This document shows positions 1 to 5,560 of a DNA stretch of 7,002 nt, in pieces. Made by a program: the position numbers and the translations under genes. Source of the DNA: Lachnospiraceae bacterium UBA7109 (GTDB lineage Bacteria; Bacillota; Clostridia; Lachnospirales; Lachnospiraceae); contig DKYD01000043.1 in assembly GCA_002492335.1 (NCBI GenBank), positions 949-7,950 on the forward strand, given 5' to 3'. The notes beneath the pieces were generated by a model. The model saw nothing but the letters and a program-made list of their open reading frames with translations. It was not told where the DNA came from and ran no database searches. Within the stretch, counting starts at the first letter, position 1. The number at the start of each line of letters is the position of its first letter.

Positions 1-750
1 ATTGGGAGCAGGCGCTTCCAGTACCGGAGACAGGTCCATCCCGTTTGCAAATCCCCATATTACCTCCCCATGCTTTTTCAAAATACTTCCAACCCATGCC
101 GGATCCGCCGACGCAAGCTCCCCGATCGTGCGTATTCCCATGGAAAACAACTTCTTAGCCGTGGCCCGGCCCACAAAAATAAGCTCCGATACCGGAAGGG
201 GCCACATCTTTTGCGGGATTTCTTCCGGATACAGGGTATGCACCCGGTCAGGCTTTTGAAAGTCCGAAGCCATCTTCGCCAACAGCTTATTGGAGGACAC
301 CCCGACATTCACCGTGAAACCCAGTTCATCCCGGATACGGTCCTTCAACTGCGTCGCCGCATTCTCCGGCGTTCCGAACAGGTGGCAGGCAGCCGTCATG
401 TCAATAAACGCTTCATCGATGCTGTACTGCTCCACCACATCCGAATATTCCCGCAGAATATCCATGAACGCTCCGGAGCATTGTTCATACAGACTGTAGT
501 TAGGCGGCACCAGCACCAAACCAGGGCATTTCCGTTTTGCTTCGGGAATGGTCTCTCCGGTCTTTATGCCGTAAGCTTTCGCAGGAATGGATTTTGCCAG
601 GATGATACCGTGCCGCAGGCTTATATCCCCTCCCACAGCTGACGGAATCTCTCTGAGATCCAGCATTCCCCCTCTGTGAAACAGACGATAAACAGCCTCC
701 CAGGAAAGGAAGGCTGAATTTACGTCAATATGAAAAATTACTTTTTGCAA
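1..750 (-). CDS. dinB: Y-family translesion DNA polymerase (DinB/UmuC superfamily), 3' end outside window
   Basis: Error-prone polymerase that copies past damaged template bases; cytoplasmic, part of the SOS response. The first 250 codons are visible and the frame is open to the left edge. Residues 7-14 read HIDVNSAF: D9 is the first catalytic metal ligand and F14 the likely steric gate. YSIDEAF at 109-115 supplies D112/E113. GVSSNKLLAKMASDFQKPD at 150-168 is the conserved palm motif. VGRATAKKLFSMGIRTIGEL at 193-212 is the helix-hairpin-helix region. The little-finger domain is mostly beyond the window; family members usually have 350-420 residues. I start at TTG 750 because AAGGAGG lies 11 nt upstream (768-762) and the in-frame ATG at 780 falls inside the -10 box, so it cannot be in the mRNA. 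Family assignment is secure; dinB versus a UmuC-like paralogue is not resolved. A LexA box sits in its promoter. Confidence 0.95.
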   Translation of the reverse strand, partial: MQKVIFHIDVNSAFLSWEAVYRLFHRGGMLDLREIPSAVGGDISLRHGIILAKSIPAKAYGIKTGETIPEAKRKCPGLVLVPPNYSLYEQCSGAFMDILREYSDVVEQYSIDEAFIDMTAACHLFGTPENAATQLKDRIRDELGFTVNVGVSSNKLLAKMASDFQKPDRVHTLYPEEIPQKMWPLPVSELIFVGRATAKKLFSMGIRTIGELASADPAWVGSILKKHGEVIWGFANGMDLSPVLEAPAPN

Positions 751-778
751 ACGTGTGTTCACCTCCTTAAGCAAATTC

Positions 779-807
779 ATTGTAGCAAACGCACGTTCTG
801 GTTTCAA
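779..807 (-). promoter_or_regulatory. SigA-type promoter of the Y-family polymerase gene
   Basis: On the minus strand a -35 hexamer TTGAAA (807-802) is followed by a 17-nt spacer and a -10 hexamer TACAAT (784-779). Both are near consensus (TTGACA/TATAAT) and the spacing is optimal. Transcription should begin around 773-770, only a few bases before the AAGGAGG ribosome site at 768-762, giving a very short leader. The spacer holds the LexA-box-like sequence listed separately. Confidence 0.82.
786..799 (-). promoter_or_regulatory. LexA (SOS) operator, Gram-positive type
   Basis: The minus-strand 14-mer AGAACGTGCGTTTG matches the Firmicutes SOS consensus CGAACRNRYGTTYC at all 12 core positions (GAACRNRYGTTY), differing only at the two outermost bases. 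It lies entirely between the -35 and -10 of the polymerase promoter, where bound LexA would block RNA polymerase. The downstream gene is a typical SOS-regulon member, so motif, position and target agree. Confidence 0.82.
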
Positions 808-808
808 C

Positions 809-831
809 AGGTATTTATTGGAAAAATACCT
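809..831. repeat. Perfect 8-bp inverted repeat upstream of the polymerase promoter
   Basis: Minus-strand AGGTATTT (831-824) and AAATACCT (816-809) are separated by 7 nt. The repeat lies just after the stop of the 26-codon ORF at 836-916 and just before the -35 of the polymerase promoter. It could be a weak terminator separating the two units or a protein-binding site. There is no good U-tract, so the terminator reading is tentative. Confidence 0.45.
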
Positions 832-835
832 TATA

Positions 836-916
836 TTAAATCAATGTCAAATGATGAAGCTCTTTCTCCCTCCAACTGATGATTTCCTGCTCCAGCTTTA
901 TATTCACCTGCAGCAT
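836..916 (-). CDS. Possible 26-residue small protein or gene remnant
   Basis: ATG 916 to TAA 836 encodes a charged, probably helical peptide (MLQVNIKLEQEII, then SWREKELHHLTLI). It is preceded at 9 nt by AAAGGAA, a usable ribosome site, and by AT-rich sequence with TATATT-like -10 candidates. The open frame extends 9 further codons upstream before a stop, keeping the same Lys/Glu-rich character, so this may be the tail of a decayed coiled-coil gene rather than a real small gene. I recognise no family. It precedes the SOS polymerase promoter by about 30 bp. Confidence 0.3.
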   Translation of the reverse strand: MLQVNIKLEQEIISWREKELHHLTLI

Positions 917-994
917 ATAGGACAGTTCCTTTTTATATAATATATGTTATCAAAAAGTTCCCTAAAAATACACACTTAATAAAAGCTTTCACTC

Positions 995-1027
995 CGGCAG
1001 ACTTGAACTGACGCATAGCGCCCCAAA
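995..1027. repeat. 33-bp direct repeat, copy 1 (T-arm-like)
   Basis: Identical over 33 bp to 2724-2756 in the same orientation; the match begins CGGCAGACTTG and ends GCGCCCCAAA on the plus strand. On the minus strand it contains GTCAG-TTCAAGT-CTGCC, which resembles a tRNA T-arm: the 7-nt loop fits TTCRANY and four of five stem pairs form. No complete tRNA can be folded from the flanks. The two copies bracket the AlbA_2 regulator gene, so they may be attachment-type or recombination sites. Confidence 0.85.
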
Positions 1028-1161
1028 ACCCACCCGATCATTAGGCACTTCCCGCTCCCCCCTAAGCGGCCTGGCCCCCTTCCGCAAATACGCTTTCACC
1101 TTTTCTCCGTATAAAAACGGGTCATTCCCCCGAACGATCCCCGCTGGTGTCAAGTTACTGC

Positions 1162-1186
1162 TACTTGCAATCCGTTCCTGCAAGTA
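1162..1186. repeat. Perfect 8-bp inverted repeat with 9-nt spacer
   Basis: TACTTGCA (1162-1169) and TGCAAGTA (1179-1186) are perfect inverted arms. The repeat lies downstream of the AlbA_2 gene stop (1253) on the minus strand. It has no following T-run, so it is not a classical terminator. It could be a protein-binding dyad or the end of a small element. Confidence 0.5.
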
Positions 1187-1252
1187 TGGCATAAATTTAT
1201 ACGTTTTTCCATTTCTGTTCCATGATTATTTCCCTGATCTGAATTGGCTCCT

Positions 1253-2587
1253 TTATTTATTTTCGTAGTATCGCAGATTTTTGGTTTTTCCTTTTTTTAT
1301 CAGTATGCCATCATCAGTCAACTCCCGCAAAAGCAGAATTGCAGTAGCTTGGGACACATCAAGCTCCATTTCCACATCACTACGAACAATAGAACCTTTA
1401 CTGCGACACAGTTCCAGGACAGCGTTCATTCGTTCTTCTTTTTTTGTCGCGCTGGTAAAACCACTCGTTTTAGGAATATTCGGAACTTTTTGCTTTTCTG
1501 CGTGGAAGTTGGTATTGGGAAGCGTAATCTTAAAAGCATTACATGTTGTTTCAATCACAGGCTTCACAGCATAATCATCGTAACACTCACTAATTTTAAG
1601 AATTCCTGTACCATATGCTTCAATCAGCCGCAGACGATAGAAGATATTAGCTAAATATTGATTGCGCAATACAGACACACCCAACTTCACGTCATCCAAT
1701 GTAATACCCTTTACCAAACCACCAATAGACACGAAATCAATTCGGTCTTCAAAAATGCTGATCAGAGTGGCACTGCTGAAAGAATAGTCCCGATGAACGA
1801 TAGCATTCAATAGTGCCTCACGTATTGCCTCTGGAGGATAATCCCGCATATCTAACCGGTCCAATCCGGAGAATTCTGCACGGGTACGATTGTAGCGATC
1901 AATATAATCGAAGGCCTCCTCCATCTGCTCCAAAAGAGACCCCGACAATTCCCGACGATCCTTGAATACAGATTTCTTACTGCCTTCAAATACAGCCAGT
2001 TTGATCATATGTGTACACTGCTCAGACAACAAAAAAGCCAGATTGGTGTACATATCATCCTCACCGATCAGGTGGAGCGTACGCATTTGGGCTTTTCCAA
2101 ACTCTACCTTCCGTTTTTTAAAGAAGTCGGCAGACTTATGAAAAGAAAGATTCTGGTCGAGAGAACGGGCTGTCTCATAACTGTCACCACTTGTTTCCCT
2201 GATCATATTCAGGATAGCGGCATCTGTTGCCGGAACTGTCGATGCACCCTGACGAACATAAACACCCTCCGGGCGAATTCCTTTTTTATACAGATAATAT
2301 GGTCTTGCTGTACCTCGTTGGACAATTACACACACAATGGACTTTTCGTCCATGACATCATTACGGCATTCCACAAACATAGTAATATCTGGACGCACTG
2401 CATCTCTAATCGCATTGGTTACACGCAGCATAGTATCATCAACGTCGTCAATACCACAAACTGTTCCATCGTCGTTCACTCCGATATAAAGTGTACCACC
2501 ATCACAGTTTGCAAAGGCAACGATCGTGTTTTTAATATCTTCAACGTATTCTCGCTTAAATTCAGTTGTTTTGTTTTCAACAAGCAT
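1253..2587 (-). CDS. AlbA_2-domain (Schlafen-like) putative transcriptional regulator with ATPase-fold and winged-helix domains
   Basis: A 444-residue cytoplasmic protein of the family often annotated as an RNA-binding, RecG-like or divergent-AAA regulator. Residues about 8-120 form the AlbA_2 domain (TEFKREYVEDIKNTIVAFAN, then GGTLYIGVNDDG at 30-41 and YVRQGAST at 110-117). Residues 251-269 (PPEAIREALLNAIVHRDYS) and YGTGI at 325-329 match the GHKL-like ATPase segment of these proteins. Residues about 384-441 form a C-terminal winged helix. I start at ATG 2587 because GGGGGA lies 6 nt upstream; an in-frame TTG at 2611 would add 8 residues but has no ribosome site. It is monocistronic with its own promoter, and its length is normal for the family. 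It lies between two 33-bp direct repeats. Its target is unknown; relatives occur both as regulators and in defence loci. Confidence 0.88.
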   Translation of the reverse strand: MLVENKTTEFKREYVEDIKNTIVAFANCDGGTLYIGVNDDGTVCGIDDVDDTMLRVTNAIRDAVRPDITMFVECRNDVMDEKSIVCVIVQRGTARPYYLYKKGIRPEGVYVRQGASTVPATDAAILNMIRETSGDSYETARSLDQNLSFHKSADFFKKRKVEFGKAQMRTLHLIGEDDMYTNLAFLLSEQCTHMIKLAVFEGSKKSVFKDRRELSGSLLEQMEEAFDYIDRYNRTRAEFSGLDRLDMRDYPPEAIREALLNAIVHRDYSFSSATLISIFEDRIDFVSIGGLVKGITLDDVKLGVSVLRNQYLANIFYRLRLIEAYGTGILKISECYDDYAVKPVIETTCNAFKITLPNTNFHAEKQKVPNIPKTSGFTSATKKEERMNAVLELCRSKGSIVRSDVEMELDVSQATAILLLRELTDDGILIKKGKTKNLRYYENK

Positions 2588-2632
2588 GAAGTATCCCCCA
2601 TACAATTCCAATCACATTCTATTCTAACAATT

Positions 2633-2661
2633 ATTATAATCATTTTTTCTATTATTAACAA
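2633..2661 (-). promoter_or_regulatory. Promoter of the AlbA_2 regulator gene
   Basis: On the minus strand TTGTTA (2661-2656) is separated by 17 nt from a perfect TATAAT (2638-2633). The predicted transcription start near 2626 leaves a leader of about 40 nt before the GGGGGA ribosome site and ATG at 2587. Confidence 0.72.
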
Positions 2662-2684
2662 GAAGAATCTTCTTTTTTGAAAAA

Positions 2685-2698
2685 GTAGATCAATCTAC
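2685..2698. promoter_or_regulatory. GTAGAT-CA-ATCTAC dyad, candidate operator
   Basis: Perfect 6-bp arms with a 2-bp centre, located about 24 bp upstream of the -35 of the AlbA_2 gene promoter. Position and symmetry suit a dimeric DNA-binding regulator, possibly the downstream winged-helix protein itself. A 14-bp dyad can arise by chance in AT-rich DNA, so this is tentative. Confidence 0.35.
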
Positions 2699-2723
2699 CC
2701 CTGCAGACTCTCCCGCCTCAAGA

Positions 2724-2756
2724 CGGCAGACTTGAACTGACGCATAGCGCCCCAAA
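2724..2756. repeat. 33-bp direct repeat, copy 2 (T-arm-like)
   Basis: Identical in sequence and orientation to 995-1027, with 1729 bp between the two starts. The identity ends abruptly: copy 1 continues AACCCACC, copy 2 CCCCTCTT. A shared decamer TGTCAAGTTA follows at 2766-2775 here and at 1148-1157 after copy 1, so copy 2 may be an internally deleted version of the longer unit at copy 1. This copy lies about 65 bp outside the IS66 left end. Confidence 0.85.
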
Positions 2757-2821
2757 CCCCTCTTATGTCAAGTTAATGTCACAAATTTTTTTGAGTCAAA
2801 ATAGCTGAAAGCCGCATAACC

Positions 2822-2853
2822 GTAAACGTCAAATTCTCCGCCCCCTGATAAAC
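2822..2853 (+). repeat. IS66 left terminal inverted repeat
   Basis: Reads inward on the plus strand from GTAAACGTCAAATTC. It matches the right terminal repeat at 25 of 32 positions, and at 19 of the outermost 21. The outermost bases define the element edge; homology stops exactly there. Confidence 0.88.
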
Positions 2854-2879
2854 TAAGCGCCGCTTACTTGCGGCGCTTA
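2854..2879 (-). terminator. GC-rich hairpin overlapping the 3' end of tnpC
   Basis: Perfect 10-bp arms TAAGCGCCGC (2854-2863) and GCGGCGCTTA (2870-2879) with a 6-nt loop. The last codons and the stop of tnpC lie within it. It should stop or stabilise tnpC transcripts before they leave the element, although only a short GTTTATC follows instead of a long U-tract. The motif CGCTTAC of the element's right end also occurs twice here (2861-2867 and 2874-2880). Confidence 0.6.
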
Positions 2880-4501
2880 CTGTAGCAATCGGCTGGAAGT
2901 GTTTCCGACCACGGCATGAGCGGCTCCAGAATGGATCGTTTTATTTTTCCATTCTCATCGATAAATTGCGGCAGTTCTGTCAGCAGATGCCTGATGTAAT
3001 AATAAACATTCAGATCGTTCGCACGGGCTGTTTCTGTGATACTGTAGATTACTGCGCTCGCCTGGGCACCTCGGATCGTATTTATCGTTACCCAGTTTTT
3101 GCGGCCGATCGTAAAATTTCTCAGCGCACGTTCCGAGGCTGAATCATCAATCGGGACTTCTCCGTCTGTCAGGAACACTTTGAGATATTCTTCCTGATTG
3201 ATACTATACGCAAGCCCTTTTGCGGTTTCACTTTTGGGGAGGACCACTCCTTGCCTGAAAATATCCTTTATCCACGTAAAGTATTCCTCCACCAACGGCT
3301 TGATCGAAGACTGCCGTTCTTTCAGACGTGCTTCGGGGGACAGGCCTTTCAGGGCTCCTTCCAGGTCGTAAATGGCTCCGATACGCACCAGCGCTTTATA
3401 CGCTACGGAAGCTTTGACTGCTTCCCCATTCCCTTTGCCCATTGCCTTGATGGCATTGGCAAAATGGCGTCTGGCATGGGCAAGACAGTTTGCGTTTATC
3501 AGCCCTTCCTGCTCTCTGGCAAGCTTGTGGTACTGCTCCAGCCCATCCGTCATAAGGATCCCTTTAAAATACTTATAGTATTCCTTCGGGTGGTCGCTGT
3601 GCCGCGTCTTTTGATACTCGTACACAACGATCTTCGGACCAGGGCTCAGTTCCCCGGTGAGATGTACCCACATGTAACTGTTACTGCCCGCAGGTCTGCC
3701 ATCATGGATCACCTCCAGCGGTGTTTCATCACATTGATTCACATGTGCTTCCAGCTGTCTCTTTTTCATCAGGTCATATACCGGAAGAAAATATCTCTCT
3801 GCTGACCATACCGTCCAGTTAGACATGGTCTGTTTGGAAAGATTTATTCCGTTTGTCTGAAAATCACGGGCAATACGGTCCAGCGGATTGCTGTTGACAT
3901 ACTTTGCATTGATGACCGCTGCTTCCAGCGAGGGGGTTGCAATGCTTCCGCGGAACAATGTGGCGGGATGATCCCCGCGGAGGAATTCATCCTGATGCAG
4001 CCCGTCTGTGCCAACATACACTTTGACCACATGTTTTTCGGCGATCCACCTGGCCGGTTCAAAACGAAGCTGCCAGAAGACCTCATCCGGCATGCTTTTC
4101 CAGTTCCCCTCGCCAAATGCGCGGGTAAGTTCTTCACGCGGGACATCATGTTCCACTTCTTCCTGCGGAAAATCCTTCAGATCCTCCACACGCTGTCCCT
4201 TCTTCTTTGGCTTACGGGGTGGCTTCATTGCAGCAGCGACCGTCTCATCGATAGTCGGCTCCGGACTGCTTTCATCACAGTTTCCTTCGGCTTCATTAAA
4301 AAAGGAGAGCTGTCCCGCGATCTCATCCAGCTTTTCCGTGTGGCGGCCAAACCGCTGCTGGTCTGCAAGGCGTACCTGCTCTATGAGATTTTCGTAATCG
4401 TGTTCAAGTTTATCAAGACGATCCTGCATCTGATAGATGACATCATTCTTGGCCTCATGACCCATGGTATTGAGTTCATCCGGTGTAAATCTTCTGCACA
4501 T
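2864..4501 (-). CDS. tnpC: IS66 family transposase TnpC (DDE)
   Basis: The catalytic subunit that cuts and joins the IS66 ends; 545 residues, full length for the family. Residues about 20-65 form the leucine-zipper-like coiled coil followed by the FGRHTEKL motif (51-58). A Pro/Lys-rich linker follows (about 93-104). The DDE core has D258 (QCDETPLEV), D319 (LMTDGLEQY) and E457 (DSASERALRNFTIGRKNW), with the LAHARRHF motif at 340-347. The IS66 C-terminal segment includes ETARANDLNVYYYIRHLL (490-507). The Cys-X2-Cys zinc-finger pairs that many IS66 transposases carry after the coiled coil are absent; the equivalent stretch (about 117-150) has no cysteine. ATG 4501 is preceded by AAGGCGG at suitable spacing. 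A -10-like TATACT lies 25 bp upstream, so tnpC may be transcribed separately from tnpAB. Confidence 0.95.
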   Translation of the reverse strand: MCRRFTPDELNTMGHEAKNDVIYQMQDRLDKLEHDYENLIEQVRLADQQRFGRHTEKLDEIAGQLSFFNEAEGNCDESSPEPTIDETVAAAMKPPRKPKKKGQRVEDLKDFPQEEVEHDVPREELTRAFGEGNWKSMPDEVFWQLRFEPARWIAEKHVVKVYVGTDGLHQDEFLRGDHPATLFRGSIATPSLEAAVINAKYVNSNPLDRIARDFQTNGINLSKQTMSNWTVWSAERYFLPVYDLMKKRQLEAHVNQCDETPLEVIHDGRPAGSNSYMWVHLTGELSPGPKIVVYEYQKTRHSDHPKEYYKYFKGILMTDGLEQYHKLAREQEGLINANCLAHARRHFANAIKAMGKGNGEAVKASVAYKALVRIGAIYDLEGALKGLSPEARLKERQSSIKPLVEEYFTWIKDIFRQGVVLPKSETAKGLAYSINQEEYLKVFLTDGEVPIDDSASERALRNFTIGRKNWVTINTIRGAQASAVIYSITETARANDLNVYYYIRHLLTELPQFIDENGKIKRSILEPLMPWSETLPADCYSKRRK

Positions 4502-4525
4502 ACTGACCGCCTTTCTGATAGATCA

Positions 4526-4555
4526 AGTATAGCACAAAGTCCGAAAAATAGCGAA
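4526..4555 (-). promoter_or_regulatory. Possible promoter for tnpC
   Basis: On the minus strand TATACT (4531-4526) is a good -10 hexamer, 25 bp before the tnpC ATG. The best -35 at suitable distance is a weak TTCGCT (4555-4550) with an 18-nt spacer. It would let tnpC be expressed despite the terminator-like hairpin behind tnpB. Confidence 0.35.
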
Positions 4556-4602
4556 TCCTGACGGAAACCGGGATCGTCATTCTGCCACCATGCCAGACGC
4601 TT

Positions 4603-4704
4603 TCAGACGACCTTCCCGCGGTCTGGGAATATAAAGTTTTCAAAGTTCAATCTTTCATGGCAGAGGGCATCCCGGGCATCAGCGCCTCTTTTTGTCTGCG
4701 CCAT
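4603..4704 (-). CDS. Possible small ORF inside IS66 between tnpB and tnpC
   Basis: ATG 4704 to TGA 4603 encodes 33 residues (MAQTKRGADARDALCHERL, then NFENFIFPDRGKVV). GGAG lies 5 nt before the ATG. An in-frame ATG at 4731 would add nine residues but has no ribosome site. It fills part of an otherwise unexplained 270-bp gap. The composition looks protein-like rather than random, but I recognise no family. It could be an accessory peptide of this IS66 subgroup, a translational coupler, or chance. Confidence 0.4.
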   Translation of the reverse strand: MAQTKRGADARDALCHERLNFENFIFPDRGKVV

Positions 4705-4735
4705 TTCTGCTCCGGGGATACCCTCCTTCATACGC

Positions 4736-4764
4736 AAAAAACAGGGGAATATTTTCTCTGTTTT
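4736..4764 (-). terminator. Terminator/attenuator-like hairpin after tnpB
   Basis: On the minus strand AAAACAG (4764-4758) pairs with CTGTTTT (4744-4738) around a 13-nt loop, and the 3' arm runs into a continuous 6-T tract (4741-4736). It starts 10 nt after the tnpB stop. The stem is AT-rich and the loop long, so efficiency is doubtful, but placement suggests it limits read-through from tnpAB into tnpC. Confidence 0.45.
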
Positions 4765-4773
4765 GCACAAATA

Positions 4774-5130
4774 TCAGTATATTCTTTCCGGATCCACATC
4801 CTTGATCTTAGGATCCAGCGGGTTTAATCCCAGCATAAGGTAACGGTATTGTTCCTCTGTCAGTTCCGCCGCTTCCGAACTGGTTCTCGGCCATGACATC
4901 CGCCCGTCCTCAAACCGCTTGTAAAGAAGCAGGAAGCCTGTCCCCATCCACAAAAGTCCTTTACAGCGGTCCGAGCGTTTCCCGCAGAACAGGAAGAGAG
5001 TTCCTTTCTCAAAGGGATTCTGCTTATATTTATCCCCTATGATCATTGCCAGGCCGTCAATTCCCTTTCTGAGATCAACCGTACCGCAGGCAAGCACTAC
5101 ACGACGGATACCAGCAGCATCTTCAAGCAT
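4774..5130 (-). CDS. tnpB: IS66 family accessory protein TnpB (IS66 Orf2-like)
   Basis: A small protein required with TnpA and TnpC for efficient IS66 transposition; its exact biochemical role is not established. The 118 residues match the family throughout: VVLACGTVDLRKGIDGLAMI (11-30), LFLFCGKRSDRCKGLLW (45-61), GFLLLYKRFEDG (65-76) and MSWPRT (78-83). I start at ATG 5130 rather than an upstream in-frame start at 5178 because GGAGG lies 6 nt before it and the family begins near this point. It overlaps the end of tnpA by 8 nt, implying translational coupling, and is followed by a terminator-like hairpin. Confidence 0.95.
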   Translation of the reverse strand: MLEDAAGIRRVVLACGTVDLRKGIDGLAMIIGDKYKQNPFEKGTLFLFCGKRSDRCKGLLWMGTGFLLLYKRFEDGRMSWPRTSSEAAELTEEQYRYLMLGLNPLDPKIKDVDPERIY

Positions 5131-5503
5131 GGGGAACCTCCTTGAGTATCCGGGTAAGAACAGGATCCGAGATGCCATTGGTGATCTCTATCCTTATGCA
5201 GGATGTCTGAATCACAGCAACACAGGGAAAAGCTTTCCCTGTATCCGTCGGCACCGGCTGGGTGTAAGGAACCTCCACAAATGTAATGTCTGTCTTTTCC
5301 GGCACTGCTGGGACAGCAGCACTTTCTTTTATCAGGCCATAAGCCTGTTCTCGGAGTTTTCGCTGCCAATAATAGTAACTCTGTTCACATATACCATTTT
5401 CGTCCATCCAGCATTTAGCCGACTGGCCTGCAGGGCGCTGCCCGCAGGCTTTGATGATACCTTTCCAATACTCGGCACGTACTTCATGAGTACACTGATC
5501 CAT
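5123..5503 (-). CDS. tnpA: IS66 family accessory protein TnpA
   Basis: First gene of the IS66 operon. It encodes 126 residues with an N-terminal helix-turn-helix-like region of the TnpA family: RAEYWKGIIKACGQRPAGQS (9-28), then CWMDENGICEQSYYYWQRKL (31-50). This part probably binds DNA at the element ends. The C-terminal half (about 70-126) is less conserved and includes ITFVEVPY (73-80). ATG 5503 is preceded by AAGGAGG at 5520-5514, the strongest ribosome site in the element, which abuts a 9-bp hairpin that could mask it. It overlaps tnpB by 8 nt. Confidence 0.92.
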   Translation of the reverse strand: MDQCTHEVRAEYWKGIIKACGQRPAGQSAKCWMDENGICEQSYYYWQRKLREQAYGLIKESAAVPAVPEKTDITFVEVPYTQPVPTDTGKAFPCVAVIQTSCIRIEITNGISDPVLTRILKEVPHA

Positions 5504-5518
5504 AGTTGATAGTCCTCC

Positions 5519-5543
5519 TTGAAAAAATCTATTGTTTTTTCAA
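5519..5543 (-). promoter_or_regulatory. Hairpin abutting the tnpA ribosome binding site
   Basis: Minus-strand TTGAAAAAA (5543-5535) and TTTTTTCAA (5527-5519) are perfect 9-bp arms with a 7-nt loop. The last two bases of the 3' arm are the first two of the AAGGAGG site of tnpA. Folded, it would hinder ribosome access. Comparable structures in other insertion sequences silence translation from transcripts that enter the element from outside. Confidence 0.5.
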
Positions 5544-5560
5544 GTATGGACTAAAAATGG

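Larger units (their letters stand above)
917..1252. other. Intergenic stretch with no convincing gene
   Basis: I see no supported coding gene here. The stretch contains copy 1 of the 33-bp direct repeat (995-1027), a G/C-skewed block (about 1028-1150) and an 8-bp perfect inverted repeat (1162-1186). A 67-codon minus-strand frame (989-1192) exists, but it has no ribosome site and its last codons are part of the repeated sequence. The region may be a degraded mobile element or an unannotated RNA. Confidence 0.5.

Noticed and set aside
755..940. 61-codon plus-strand ORF
   Set aside because: It lies antisense over the polymerase promoter, LexA box and hairpin, with no ribosome site and no domain.
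980..1040. Complete tRNA gene on the minus strand
   Set aside because: Only a T-arm-like segment is present, with one stem mismatch. No matching acceptor, D-arm or anticodon arm can be placed in the flanks at either copy.
989..1192. 67-codon minus-strand ORF
   Set aside because: It has no ribosome site, an Arg/Pro/Gly-rich composition and no recognisable domain, and its C-terminal codons are part of the 33-bp direct repeat. A structured or repeat-derived sequence is more likely than a gene.
2009..2680. 223-codon plus-strand ORF
   Set aside because: It is the complement of the N-terminal half of the AlbA_2 gene and its promoter; composition is non-protein-like and there is no domain.
2770..2821. 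Continuation of the SHMT-like gene left of IS66
   Set aside because: The junction frame stops after about 15 codons and shows none of the expected SHMT C-terminal motifs, such as the Arg363 region.
3251..4561. Several long plus-strand ORFs across the transposase
   Set aside because: They are antisense shadows of the well-supported tnpC reading frame.
5097..5369. 90-codon minus-strand ORF overlapping tnpA and tnpB
   Set aside because: It is out of frame with both conserved IS66 proteins and has no family resemblance; it is a shadow.
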